DNA from: Leptasterias polaris
Lineage: Eukaryota; Echinodermata; Asteroidea; Forcipulatida; Asteriidae
Direction: 5' to 3'
Assembly (NCBI GenBank): GCA_037783415.1
Contig: JAZGTN010000025.1
Span: 1,116,001-1,180,000 of the forward strand
DNA: 64,000 nt
How positions within the stretch are numbered: position 1 is the stretch's first letter; every line of letters starts with the position of its first letter. The notes beneath the pieces were generated by a model, which made no database searches, was not told the DNA's origin, and worked only from the letters and a program-made list of their open reading frames with translations. Shown piece after piece: positions 1-11,200 of the stretch. The translations under genes were made by a program, and so were the position numbers.

Positions 1-351
1 GAGTGTCTATATTGGCCGTGAATCATCACTCAAATCGAGCGGGACGTTAGAAAATTGATGCTGCTTCAGGGTAATACTTGTCTCTTTCCTTGTTCAGCAT
101 AATTTTTTTTCTTTAGGATAAGTACACTGTATATCTTGATGATGGATCTCTAGTTTTGTTTGCTGTTTCCAGTGTTTGGTCTTTTTCTTTTAATCAAATC
201 TTATTTCTCGATCTTCGCAAAGCAGGGTTTATCCTTAAGAAGAAAGATGAAAACGTGGTGTAAATTTTTTCAATAATCTGTTTTTTATAACGTTTGTTTT
301 ATGGTTTGAGTTTCAAAGACTAAACTGTTTAAAGCATGCAGACAACATTGG

Positions 352-1063
352 TAATAGACTGTGCAAGTTTCGCGCGTATCCGAACGAGAAAACACGTCAA
401 ACGAAGAACATTTTTCTTTCTGAAATTAAATCTTTGTTTTAAATTATATCTCATGACAAAATCTGAACAACAAAAATTAATCATTACAATTTTATGAAAA
501 GGTTTAGCTTTTGAAAAAAAAATCACAATAGTGTGTATATTATTATTGAAAACAAATTAAAACTCTGGGACAAGGATGCCTATTTGATGTTAACTTTTTA
601 GAAACCCCTTACGCGGATTCGTGAAGGTCAAACGGGTCTTAAATGGACCCGTATCGCAGTCTAAAGAGGATGCTGACGCCTCAACAACCATAGACTGCAA
701 TGAAAAGGGTTTGCTTTGCAATTACAGCATCTGGCGATTATAATTGCGCATCCAAAACAAGCGTTTACGTAAGTTTTATGATCGGAGGCGAGCACAAAAT
801 TCTTAATTTTTTGCAATAACCGGAAGCTGAGGTCAAGTTTAATTCTTGGGTTTTCTTCGTTATATTGTTGAATTGGTTTTACTTTCATATTTTGTTATCA
901 CTTAGTATTACATTCCCAACAACATGTATACTTTTCTAGGTCATAACCTACGTTAAACTAAAATAATTGACGAAACAAAATCTCGCCCACGTAAAACTCC
1001 ATATGGTTGGGACCACTATGGTCCCGGAAGTTCGAATGCGCGCGAGACTTGCACAGCCTATTG
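352..1063. mobile_element. Non-autonomous inverted-repeat element, family A copy 1
   Basis: The ends are AATAGACTGTGCAAGT at the left and its imperfect reverse complement (CTTGCACAGCCTATTG) at the right. The whole ~712 bp is repeated, in the same orientation and about 95% alike by eye, at 9123..9823. No transposase-like reading frame is visible, so it looks like a deletion derivative or MITE mobilised in trans. I could not fix a target-site duplication. Single-end relics with the same ACTGTGCAAG motif occur near 12970 and 40700. Confidence 0.75.
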
Positions 1064-2270
1064 TCAAAGACCAGTACCCACACTTTGTGTGACCCAACAT
1101 ATTATGAAATAATAAAACCTGTGTTTAAGTTTCAGCTCAATCATTGAAGTCACAAGAAAATAGCGAAAAACCTCCACCATATCTTTTCACCGTTTTGCGT
1201 ACAAGCAAGATCAAATCTAGTTGTTTTACTAAGTCCCCATTTCTCAAAAACTGTATTTTAGGCAAAAGAATTTAAAGGGAAGTTTTTCACCATGACCATC
1301 TTTATACCATGTAAAGTTGTGTGCAAATCTTAGACGACTATAATATCATTATCACCAATGTTATGCACACTCTTTAAAGGTAAAATATATCATTGATTTT
1401 CGACAATCGAAATAAGCAACAGTGATTTGTGAGGTCATCAAAATGCTATTTTCTTGATTTAGACATGGTGTTTCAGATGGAACTATTTCTCTTGAGGATT
1501 GGAATTGCATAAACTTTATAATCAGTGAGCTATCAGTATCAGATTGAAACTAAACAATTCATATTTTCTATAATTACCAATCCTCTATTTTGTCATTAAA
1601 TGAAAGCCTCATTTTGTGCCGCTGCTTTAAGATGGCATGTTCATAATTGAATGGGTAATGACAGGGAAAGTTTTGACTGCAATTGCATTCTGCGTCACAA
1701 AGTTCAAATTCTACCCACATTGTTGTTGATACTGATACTTGTGCTATCATTATCAACATTTGTAACATACTTACATTTGGCATAATCTACTCTTGACAAG
1801 TGACCTGAAGATCTGTGGGGGGGAAAAAAATAACATTTTTTGTGTGTGAGGATGGTATTCTTTTAAAATGCAGTCCAAGACTCCACAAATTCCTGACTGC
1901 GGCAGTCTTCACATTGACATCAATGGTTATCTTGGTGCACATTCTGAGTTAGTTTAGTGCAGGTCAAAGTTCAGAATGTGATATACTGAAATGTTCATAG
2001 AAAGTGTGACCAGAGAGCATATTTAAGGGAAACACCATTCTAACTCAGAATTGGACCAGGCCTTGAACTTCACTCTTAAAGGGGCACAGCAATCTTCCTC
2101 TGGTAAGGGGCACTTCTATGAGGAGAATGTAAATTTGTATTGGAACTTTGCAAAGGGCACCACAGCAAAAGCACAGGGCACCAAGGCAATGTGGGTGCCG
2201 TGGGTTAATTTGAGTCCTGTTGGACTATTAAATATCTTTAATGTTTCCTTTAAGGTTGACACATACTTTT
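1064..2270. other. Non-coding stretch, little recognisable
   Basis: A/T-rich DNA without a supportable exon. The part 2035..2225 (a tract with AAGGGGCAC and GGGCACCAAGGCAATG) resembles 15188..15300 and is probably an old dispersed repeat. Nothing else in it is explained. Confidence 0.4.
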
Positions 2271-2765
2271 GTTGATGTAACTTCCTTAAAGGAAAAACAA
2301 AACTTCTTTGTTGACTCATCAAACATGTCTTCCATTCCCGCCTTTTTCTTTCCGTATTTGACTATTAAGGCAAAGACTGTTCTTTTAAGGGTGAAGGGGT
2401 GACATCTTTTTTGAAGTGATTTCCTCAAAGGAAAAATATAACTTAGAATATAACTCCTTAAGAATGTATTCCATTCTCTTTCCTCCTTTGACTACTGGAA
2501 ACTGAACCTTTAAGGGTGATGTCTTGCTGATTTCCTTTACGGAACTACAATAACTGAAAAAATGACCCTTTAGAATGTCTTCCAATGTATTCCAATCTCT
2601 TTCTTCATTTGACTACGGCAAATTTATTTGTAGAGATTTCCCTTCTGAAAAAGACATCACTTGGACTTGCCAACTTTCATTTTGTGAATGGCTGCATGGT
2701 TTCAATTCTCTTCGTCCATTTGACCACAGTAGAGGGTCTCGCCTTCCCTGACAGTTTCCACCGTA
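2271..2765. repeat. Decayed tandem repeat, unit about 120-140 bp
   Basis: About four diverged units each contain a TCCATTCTCTTTC-like block, then a TTTGACTAC block, then CTTTAAGGGTGA and a TTTCCTYAAGGAA-like block. Units begin near 2331, 2470, 2591 and 2700. The minus strand is largely open over 2228..2585 with repeated K/E-rich motifs, but stop codons interrupt other units. I read it as an old minisatellite rather than a gene. Confidence 0.5.
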
Positions 2766-3174
2766 AAGTCAACAAAGACCAAGTGAAATTTAAGACGCGC
2801 TGAATAGCCGTCCCCATGTCTCCTGACCCAGTTCTCTTTACCATCCTAAAGAATATCGGTTTCCGTGATACGTACATGAACAAATACCCCATGCACAAGC
2901 CCACACTTTAAATAGACTGAGAACTCAAGATGTGCAAAACATGTAATGAAACACGAGGAATAGCTAGCCAGGAGAATGAGTGATTGTAGGTGCCTAATTG
3001 TGCGAACACAGCCATTTGATATTGTAGGACATGACACAAAATTCCAAAACTTCATCCCCTCCAAAAAAGGAAAGAAAAAGAAAGGCGCAAACTACTACAT
3101 CAACTCTGACGAAAGAGAAGAAAAAAATCTCTGAGAATTTTTTAAAGTAAAGCGATGACACCTATATCAGGCCT

Positions 3175-3265
3175 TCATTTTAATAAATCCGAGGAGAGCT
3201 GTAAATTGCTCTCCTTAAATCAAGAAAGTGAATTAAGGAGAGCGATTTAAAATTACTGCGCATGT
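3175..3265. repeat. Short inverted/direct GGAGAGC repeats
   Basis: Three copies of an AGGAGAGC/GCTCTCCTT motif lie in inverted and direct order within 90 bp. A similar cluster with GGAGCGC lies at 7490..7566 in the opposite overall orientation. They may be the outer edges of an element that includes the P2RX7_C-domain gene, but the similarity is short. Confidence 0.35.
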
Positions 3266-3555
3266 GCATAAGAATAGGCGATCACAAAAAATCCGGAAAA
3301 ATCTAACGCTAAAAATTTTGTCCGGAATTTGGGCAAGTTGACTCGTGCGTCAGCGCCGCACTCTGTGAACCCCTCGGGCGTTATTGGGACCATAGATGGG
3401 ACCGGGGACGAGTAAATAGGAGGAAAATACTTTTACAAAAGATGAAATCAGACGTATAGTGTCTAAAAAAAACAAAAAAATGCAATCATAATGATCTTCC
3501 GAAATAATCCACGAAAATATGAACGGAGCAGTCATGACGTTTTCAATGGTTTTTG

Positions 3556-3770
3556 TTAAAGTGCGTGGAAAATGAGAAGTTTCCATTCAATCCACTTTCA
3601 AAATCTAGTTGCTGATGTATCAAACACAACATACAAGTATACAAAGATAATTTTTCGAAATTGTAAAAAGATTAAAAAAAGGAATTTTTAAAAAGCCCGC
3701 GCGTCGCGATTCTGAAAATGCAGAGGTCACGATCGGTTGTTGCGCAATGGCTGTGACGTCATAAAGGAGA
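3556..3770. repeat. Left inverted-repeat blocks flanking the P2RX7_C gene
   Basis: Two exact blocks recur in inverse orientation downstream of the gene. TTAAAGTGCGTGGAAAA at 3556..3572 matches 6725..6741, and ACGTCATAAAGGAGA at 3756..3770 matches 6517..6531. The gap between blocks is 183 bp here and 193 bp on the other side. The inner block overlaps a palindromic CRE/ATF-type TGACGTCA (3755..3762), so it could also act as a promoter element for the gene starting at 3891. Confidence 0.5.
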
Positions 3771-3890
3771 CTGACTAAGTCTGGTACCCATATAACTCAA
3801 GCACGCTACGCACGCCGCCACACATCATGTAATAATGTGCGTGCATTATTCCATTTATTGTCCGCTTATTCTTTCTTCGACGAAGCAAAC

Positions 3891-4189
3891 ATGTCAGACT
3901 CTGAAAACTCCGGTGACGAATTTTGGGAAGAAATCAGTGTTGATTCTGATGGTTTCAGTGAAGGATCTGAAAGTACGTCAGGGGGATCGGGAGACAGCGA
4001 TGACGTTGAACCAGACGATGAGGATGAGGTGGTTCGTGGGGCTGAACCATATAGGTTCGAGCCACTGGCAAGACCACGCCAACAGCAAGGTGACGCTGCT
4101 GGCGATGATGACGCCGACGACCCCGATGAAGACCAACGTGATGGGAATGACCAAGCTGCAAACAACGAGCGATTGAACAATACCGACTG
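3891..4189 (+). CDS. P2RX7_C-domain gene, exon 1 (acidic N-terminus)
   Basis: Starts at ATG (MSDSENSGDEFWEE) and ends in phase 2 (...NNTD + TG) at donor GTAATT. It encodes 99 codons, rich in D/E/S, with a short basic patch (LARPRQQQ) near residues 59-66. Two other frames of the same stretch are open over more than 100 codons because of composition, but only this frame joins the conserved exon 2. Confidence 0.85.
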
Positions 4190-5341
4190 GTAATTTTAAT
4201 TTCTTAATCATTGACATAGTACTATAGTTCTCTGATTTTACATAGCCGGTGTAGGCCTTTGCTGATATTTATGACAGCAAAACACGTACCCATGTATTCT
4301 CACTCGTCTATCTACACAATGCAAAGACAGCTTTGTTTGTGAGTGGTTTTCTGCAACTCAATTCAATTCAATTCACTTTATTTCCAAATCCAAACAAATA
4401 AACAAAACACTTGGGTAGTGAATAAAGAATTATGTTTTACAAGTAACTGTTAGTGTCTAATTTGCCACGATGTCAACCAAATGCAATTGAGTTTTGTACA
4501 TAACTGTTGAGTTAAATTTATTGCCACAGTTCTCTTAAAAATGTCTGACTTAATTGTCTTGCTTTTTGAATTGAAGGTGTTCCTGTGGTAAATGTGTGGT
4601 GATGGAGTTCATTCATAACTGCATTTGCTGTAAAGAGATTGAAGCCATACAGCAGAAAATCATTCATACTGGAGTCGACACTGAGGGGTTTAGTTGCTTT
4701 ACAGACCATCCCTGGTATGAGGCTACGTGTCTCAACCCCGGAACACTAGAGACGGCGTACTATGCGTACAGACAACAGTATGGGGCTAGAGCTGTTGAAG
4801 GTGACCTTCCACGGTAATAGTTAATTTTCAATGTTTAAAAAATTTTTTTTGTGTGTGTGTAAGATTTTTGAACCAAAATAGAAGCACAGAACCTGGTTAT
4901 TATATTCAGATAATCTATTTTATGAGTACCGGTACATACATGAACATGTATCAGGAGACTTTTCCCACCCCCACAATAAAAGCGACTCTCTTGATAAGCC
5001 CATTATTCCTTGTTTGAGCCCATTTCGTCAATCCCACTTATCCTGGTAACACTGATACTGGTAACACTGATACTGGCTAGTACATTGGTCAATTCAACGT
5101 AACAAATGGACAAATGATATACAGTTTGTTGATTGTAAAACAAAACGTTATTATTTTTTTATTTCACAGAAAGTACAGACATGTGTCTTATCGGCAGGTG
5201 ATCAGGTGGTGTTATGGTTACCTTGGAAGACACAACCGAGTGCCCCTCCCAGCATGCATAATGGGAATAACCAGAACTACTTTCCCCGATGAAGGAGGCA
5301 ACTATGAAGGGTTTAGATTTCCTGACCTTGATGACATGTAG
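3891..5341 (+). CDS. P2RX7_C ('ballast') domain protein, stand-alone, three exons
   Basis: Exons 3891..4189, 4577..4813 and 5170..5341 join in consistent phase into 235 codons plus stop TAG. Residues 1-98 are acidic and low-complexity (runs of D, E, S), likely disordered. From about residue 95 (RLNNTDWCSCGKC) to 222 it matches the cytoplasmic C-terminal domain of the ATP-gated channel P2X7. It shows CxCxxC, then CICC, then C-F-T-D-H-P-W-Y-E, ETAYYAYRQQYG and KYRHVSYRQVIRWCYGYLG. In P2X7 this domain binds a zinc pair and GDP/GTP. No channel transmembrane segments or ATP-binding ectodomain occur nearby, so this is a soluble orphan version. Many invertebrate genes annotated 'P2X purinoceptor 7-like' have this form and their role is unknown. 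Splice sites are all GT-AG. ATG 3891 is chosen because the upstream in-frame stretch lacks an ATG. Inverted repeats flank it (see findings). Confidence 0.88.
4577..4813 (+). CDS. P2RX7_C-domain gene, exon 2 (zinc-cysteine half)
   Basis: Acceptor TTGAAG|G completes the W codon, then CSCGKC. The 78 whole codons carry the metal-binding cysteines (C-S-C-G-K-C, C-I-C-C-K-E, SCFTDHP, ATCLNP) and end with the conserved YAYRQQYG region. Donor is CG|GTAATA, phase 2. Confidence 0.87.
5170..5341 (+). CDS. P2RX7_C-domain gene, exon 3 (C-terminus)
   Basis: Acceptor TTTCACAG|A completes an R codon. It encodes KYRHVSYRQVIRWCYGYLG, then LPACIMGITRTTFPD and a short GGNYEGFRFPDLDDM tail before TAG. The R-Y-R-H-V-x-Y-R-Q and LPAC motifs are the hallmark end of the P2X7 ballast domain. 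AATAAA signals follow at about 5596 and 5622, suitable for polyadenylation. Confidence 0.87.
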
Positions 5342-5592
5342 ATTTACAATAACATAACACATAACTGGATGTCGGCAACACTTTTACATGGTTTAGGAGT
5401 AATAATAATGATAGTCTTTCAAAAATGAGTTTGAACGGTCAAGCGTTTTTGTTAAGTTTACAAAAGAGGCCTTTGCATTTTTGTTTGTGTTTTTTTGTAC
5501 AAAATATTTTACATTCAAAGTTATTGACTAAATCTATTTGAGGGAACGCCATGTCAAATTCAATTTTGTGATGCACTCATGGATGAAAGTAG

Positions 5593-5630
5593 GAAAAATA
5601 AAACAGAATTTGTATTTTACAATAAAAAAA
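5593..5630 (+). promoter_or_regulatory. Candidate poly(A) signals of the P2RX7_C gene
   Basis: AATAAA hexamers occur at about 5596 and 5622, about 255-280 bp after the stop codon and in a T-rich context. Position fits a 3' UTR end, but no transcript evidence is available here. Confidence 0.4.
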
Positions 5631-6516
5631 ATTGTACAATTATACCGTACCATGTATGTATTTGTTAATATTCAAGCGAAATTTGTCATATTACATTATA
5701 ACTCACCATGATGTCACATTTGAAAAATACGTCATTACATTTTTATATGAAAATGTAGTGGTAGCCATGGCTAGTTATATTGGTTGATCACAAGTTCAGT
5801 CGAATAGTATTCTACTGTGCAAACCTAGTAACAATAAATGCATGCTGAAATGAATGTATAATGAATATCAAAGGATTATGCTCTGTTGTGTCGTCACCCC
5901 CCTCCCCCCCCCCCCTACACACACTCACATGTATACTGCAGTAAAAGGGTCCCTCCGACATTGACAAATTGAGAAAATATTAGGAAAAAGGGTGTGAGAT
6001 GCCATTTCAACTGTTTCAATACCCTAAGGCACAGGTTGAATTCATGAACCTTTGTTTCGGAAGCATGTTTTTTTTATCTTTTGATTAAATCACTGTCGGA
6101 GGCATCTTTACTGTATTTACCAGTAACAAACTAAACTGTACATTATAAAGGATTTGTAAACATCTTCCCAGTGAGCAGTGGAACGCAGACACACCAATTT
6201 CATGGGCAATATAAAATTACAAAAACCTTTAATCCCGCCTACAACACACGATTTGGGCATTTTGATAGTATCGGCACTGAACTTTGATACACAAATCTTA
6301 GATTAAATGCACTTCACACTCGTCGCCTAATCCAACAACATCCCAGTTTGGCTCAGCTTGAGCCGCTAGAGGGATTATTCTACCAAGTACCAAGTACCAA
6401 GTACAACCAGAGGATAAAATTGTGAAGCTCGCATCACTATACGGCGAAAACACAGCATGCACACGCGCCGCACGTACGTTGAAGCTCCTACAGTACTTCC
6501 GCGTCACGTGACTCGA

Positions 6517-6741
6517 TCTCCTTTATGACGTTTTGGGGTCACTTGCATATCATTATCATAATGTCCTGCTTTTACGTTATGGGGGCGGAGGGAATCATGC
6601 GAGTGCTTGGTTTGTCGTTTTTTTTCCAGTGCAAATATACAGATAATGGTAAAGTAATATTTTATTTGGAATCAGTAGGGCTTGTTTTATAAAGTATATG
6701 TGTTTCCGTCCCTCAAAGTTATCGTTTTCCACGCACTTTAA
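6517..6741. repeat. Right inverted-repeat blocks flanking the P2RX7_C gene
   Basis: TCTCCTTTATGACGT (6517..6531) and TTTTCCACGCACTTTAA (6725..6741) are exact reverse complements of blocks at 3756..3770 and 3556..3572, in mirrored order. Sequence between the blocks is not obviously similar, so these would be old, diverged terminal repeats or shared regulatory blocks. Confidence 0.5.
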
Positions 6742-6879
6742 AAGAAATGTTGATGTTTGGGGTCTTTACCTGTGTTAGTGAATCATTGGGTTAAGTGTTG
6801 CCTTTTGGACATTGAAAATTGTTCTTGAAACACATCCTCGAAGATCGCAAACCAAATCATTTTGGAAAAATAATGTAAG

Positions 6880-7580
6880 ACGTCAACTCAAATGTCGTCG
6901 ACGATCCCCTCACACGTGTGTGACGCACACTCATCATTGCATGAATTATCTCGAAGTTTCTTCCAGGTCATAGTTCAATGCGTAAAAATATCTCCAGCCG
7001 TAAAACACATTAAACGAATCGAAGAACTGGCGCTTTTGCCTATGAACGCGGGTAGTGACGACTGGTGAAAAAGGTCTAACGTTTCGCGGGTATCCACACA
7101 ACACACCGTGTGTTGTTGTCAGTAGACTTTTCAATGTCTCCACACATGTTCCTTTGCTGCAGCAGTAAACATACATGTGTACATGTACTACGGTCAAACT
7201 GTACCGCGAATGAAGCGGGGAATGAGAGAAGTCTAGCTACACATGTATATCAATAGATCTAGCTGCATACAATACACGACGCACATGGAAGAAATAAATC
7301 ACCGCGTGGTGGTGCGGCCGCCGCCGGGCCGCAATTTATTTACGAACGGTGAAATAAAGGTAAAATTAACGGGGGAAAAAAGAAAAAGCGTGCACTCTTT
7401 AGATGTTGCCACTGCCAACTCCGAGATTCAAGCGGCTTATTTTAATCAACAACTAGGGTTTTGAAAAAACATACTCTTGTTAAATTTGTAAGGAGCGCTT
7501 TTTTTTGCTCTCCTTGGAAAACATTAAGGAGCGCGGAGGAGCGCGAGCACGATCGCGCTCCTTTAAAATGGTGGTCTGCT
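6880..7580. other. CpG-richer tract with unassigned open frames
   Basis: The tract has more CpG than its surroundings. On + an ATG at 7285 opens a 59-codon frame (MEEINHRVVVRPPPGRN...) with a possible donor AAAG|GTAAAA inside it. On the minus strand, a good acceptor (CTGCTGCAG) near 7155 could lead into a short open stretch and serve as the last exon of the minus-strand gene ending at 8214, but this is unproven. The end (7490..7566) holds GGAGCGC inverted repeats. Confidence 0.3.
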
Positions 7581-8213
7581 ATATTGTACATGTACATAGC
7601 CCAACGTCAAAACAGACAATGATTTTCCTTTCAGTGAAAGAAATTCCCATCGTCATTTCTATATTGTTTCGTCTCTCCTTGTGACGCACAGGGAGACCAC
7701 AGTATGACATTTATCCTCTATTCATGTTTGGCTTGTTCCGTGGTAACAGAACAATTCGCTATTGGTTGGTTACATGCAATGACCAAGTCTTCATTGTCCA
7801 AAACACTTTCCATGGCGACAGCTTTTTATAATTTGTCTTTCAGATCACCACAGCTGGTTGATTTATAAATATTTCTTGATTTATAAATATTTCTTGATTA
7901 AAAATGCATTTCCTGTTTTTTGGCCAGACAGATGGTTAACAAAAATAAAGAATATTTTACTAATAGAGAAGAAAGTCAAGTATTTTCCTTTAGTCAAGGA
8001 AGTTTTAAACTTTCATTTGAGACACGGAACAAAAAAACATTATCTCAGGTTAGCATCGGCCACGTTCATGTACAAACAGTTTCGGGCATTGTACGTGGCA
8101 TACGCAAAAGTATCATGGCCTTTTAAAAAATAGTTTTGCAACAAAATAATCTGATAACGTTCTATAATTTGTTGTCTTGTAGTGAAAAATAAGGCGATAG
8201 GATTTTAACATAC

Positions 8214-8274
8214 CTGGTCAAACTGGTTGTGGTGATTGTGTGTGCTGAAGCGTCGTTCACTTTGGTACTTTGTG
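8214..8274 (-). CDS. Unidentified gene, 61-bp exon (basic, His-rich)
   Basis: Acceptor CCTTTGCAG, donor GACCAG|GTATGT. One base completes the Ser codon, then twenty codons end in phase 0. If not spliced, the frame stops two codons past the donor. Confidence 0.62.
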
Positions 8275-11200
8275 CTGCAAAGGGTCAAACAAAATAATGA
8301 TTCTTAGTTGTCAAATTATTTGAAATATTCAAACAATCTTTTTCATCAGCTCAAGTAAAGTACAACTCTTTTTTTTCTTCTTTTCTTCTCTTTTCTTCTT
8401 ATTTTAAAGTAAAATGGCGCAACCTTGTTTTGTGGATGAGTAATTTTTTAAACAAAACAACTACCATAAAACTAATCTGTGAAAACATCATTGAAACTGC
8501 ATTTCACATAATAACAAAATATTTTAAAACTACTCGGTGAAAACTTCATTGAAACTGGATTTCACATATAATAAGAACTGTTAACTGCTTTTAATGCACA
8601 TAATTCCTAACTTAACTTAAGATTCATTACCTAAAATGTAAAATGTAAAATTTCCTTTCATAAAATTGACACACAAGGGCTTTTTGTATTTCATAGATGG
8701 TTCACTCATTTTATTCGCTAAGCAGAAATCAATGCGGGACCAGTTAAGAGCTTTTGAAATCACATGGTACATGTACATTGGTTGGTCACCTTTTTTAGCT
8801 ATCGAGATTACTCAATGCTAAGCAAATTTATGTGATTTATGTTAATGTGAACTTTGGGCTTTAGTAATGTTCCAAGAGATGGGAAATATTTACCTGAAGT
8901 TTTCGAGAGCGACAGCTTCAGAGCTTTGGTATTGGCATGAGCCAGACTTTGTGGGCTTCTGCACCCCATTGGCTGACTTCACTGCATTGTTGTTGTTGTT
9001 ATTGTTTGCAGGGTCATAATCTAAGGATGGCAACTACAAAAACAAACAAAATTTGATATTTTCAATCAATCTCCACAACAAATTAACTGTTATAACTCCT
9101 CCTCTCAAAAAGAAGAAGAAAACAATAGACTGTGCAAGTCTCGCACTTATCCGAACGAGAAAACACGTCAAACGAAGAACATTTTTATTTCTGAAATCAA
9201 ATCTTTGTTTTAAATTATTTTTCATGACAAAATCTGAACAACAAAAGTAAATCATTACAATTTTATGAAAAGTTTTAGCTTTTGAAAAAATTACACAATT
9301 GTGTGTTGTTTATTATTGGAAAGAAAAATTTAAACTCTGGGACAAGGATGCTTATTTGATGAAACCCCTTACGCGGATTCGTGAAGGTCAAACGGGTTTA
9401 AAATTGACCCGTATCGCAGTTCAGAGAAGATGCCGACGCCTCAACAACCATAGACTGCAATGAAAAGCGTTTGTTTTGCAATTACTGCATCCGGCGATTA
9501 TAATCGCGCATCCAAAACAAGCGTTTACATAAGTTTTATGATCGGAGGCGAGCACAAAATTCTTAATTTTTTGCAATAACCGGAAGCTGAGGTCAAGTTA
9601 AATTCCCGGGTTTTCGTCGTTATATTGTTGAATTGGTTTTACTTTCATACTATGTTATCACTTAGTATTACATTCCCAACAACATGTATAATATTCTAGG
9701 TCATAAACTACGTTAAACTAAAATAATTGACGAAACAAAATCTCGCCCACGTAAAACTCCATATGGTTGGGACCACTATGGTCCCTGAAGTTTGAATGTG
9801 CGCGAGACTTGCACAGTCTATTGGAAGAATATCATGCATGACAATGTTTGCAATTCACTTGGACTTACTCCTAGTTGGGTTATTAAATCAAAGGCTATAA
9901 TCAGAATTTCGCAAAAAGGAATTGTATTTACACAAAAAATTCAAACAGTCACATAACGTTTGTTTACATTTTCTTGACTTACTTGTTGTTTACTGGCTGG
10001 GGTATTTAGCAGCTCGAGTAGTCTACTTAATTCTATGGTTTCTCTGACAGGAAAAAAAAACAACAATTAAATAAATTTAAAAATAAACAATTCATCTTCT
10101 AGCACTGATTGGTAAATAGCTGAGTATGGAACACAATACATGTGGTTAGAACAGGCCTGGATTTACACAGAGGCCAAGGAGGTCATTGCGTCTGTTGCTG
10201 AGGGCCCAATGTAAAAGAGCTGCTTGAGAAGAAAATAAAGTATGATTTCAATCACAGATGGTACATGTGAAATGCCATTTTGATTGATAACCATATTCTT
10301 GTAAGCATATTTTTGCTGTGCTTAGCTTATAGTTGTGCTTAAGCAGGTCTATGAAACTGGGCCCTGGTCTTGGCCTTGGCGATCCTTCAAAAGTTTCCTA
10401 TAAACTTTCAGATTTTCCAATGGAAGTGCCCTTTGCAAAATTAAAATTGCCTTATTTTTGCCCTCTAAAAAACGATGGCTTGTTAAATTAAGAACTCAAA
10501 ATAGAAAGAAAGAACAAATTGTCAAAATGCACACAAAATAATTAAAATCAAGACTTGTTGATAGACCCCTTGCATATGACATCCAATTTTCAAACAGCGC
10601 CCTCACTGAGACAAAAGAAGGCATCTCATTGGACGAATACTGTTCTTGGTGCACATGACTTCAGCGAACCAGCAGCGTAAACGTTATGCAAGGGATCTAT
10701 TAGTCCATAGATTTTGTCTCAAATATCATAAACAGTGGACCTCTGGTCTGACTAATGTCCTGAAAACTTCAAAATCGGGCAAAACTGGAGCAAGTATTGG
10801 TGGGAAAATTAGGTTTGCAATTAAGTACATAATGCCATCTATGAGCAGCTGCCCATTACATGTACATCCAGGTTTACATAAATCAGCTGTTTAAGTTCAC
10901 AGTGTGCATTAATAGCATCACAAAATACCAGAGAATGTTCGCCCACTACCTAACGCCAATAACCCTCCAGAGCTACCTGGTTATTGACGGAATCGTTAAA
11001 CATAATTAACAATCAAATTGCTCCTAGTTGTTTGCACACACAATGGACAAACTAATGACTGTTTAATTAAGAAGGCCAAGTTTTTTTTTCCCACTTCAAG
11101 TGAGATGTTGGATTGTAATAGCATTGTGCTAATTAATTTGTATTCGCACGTTTACAAAATACGCAGAGCCTAGACTTTCTGGAGACACAGTTTGTACATC

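Noticed and set aside
3835..4176. Alternative long frame overlapping exon 1 of the P2RX7_C gene
   Set aside because: Open by composition only; it does not join exon 2 or 3 in frame.
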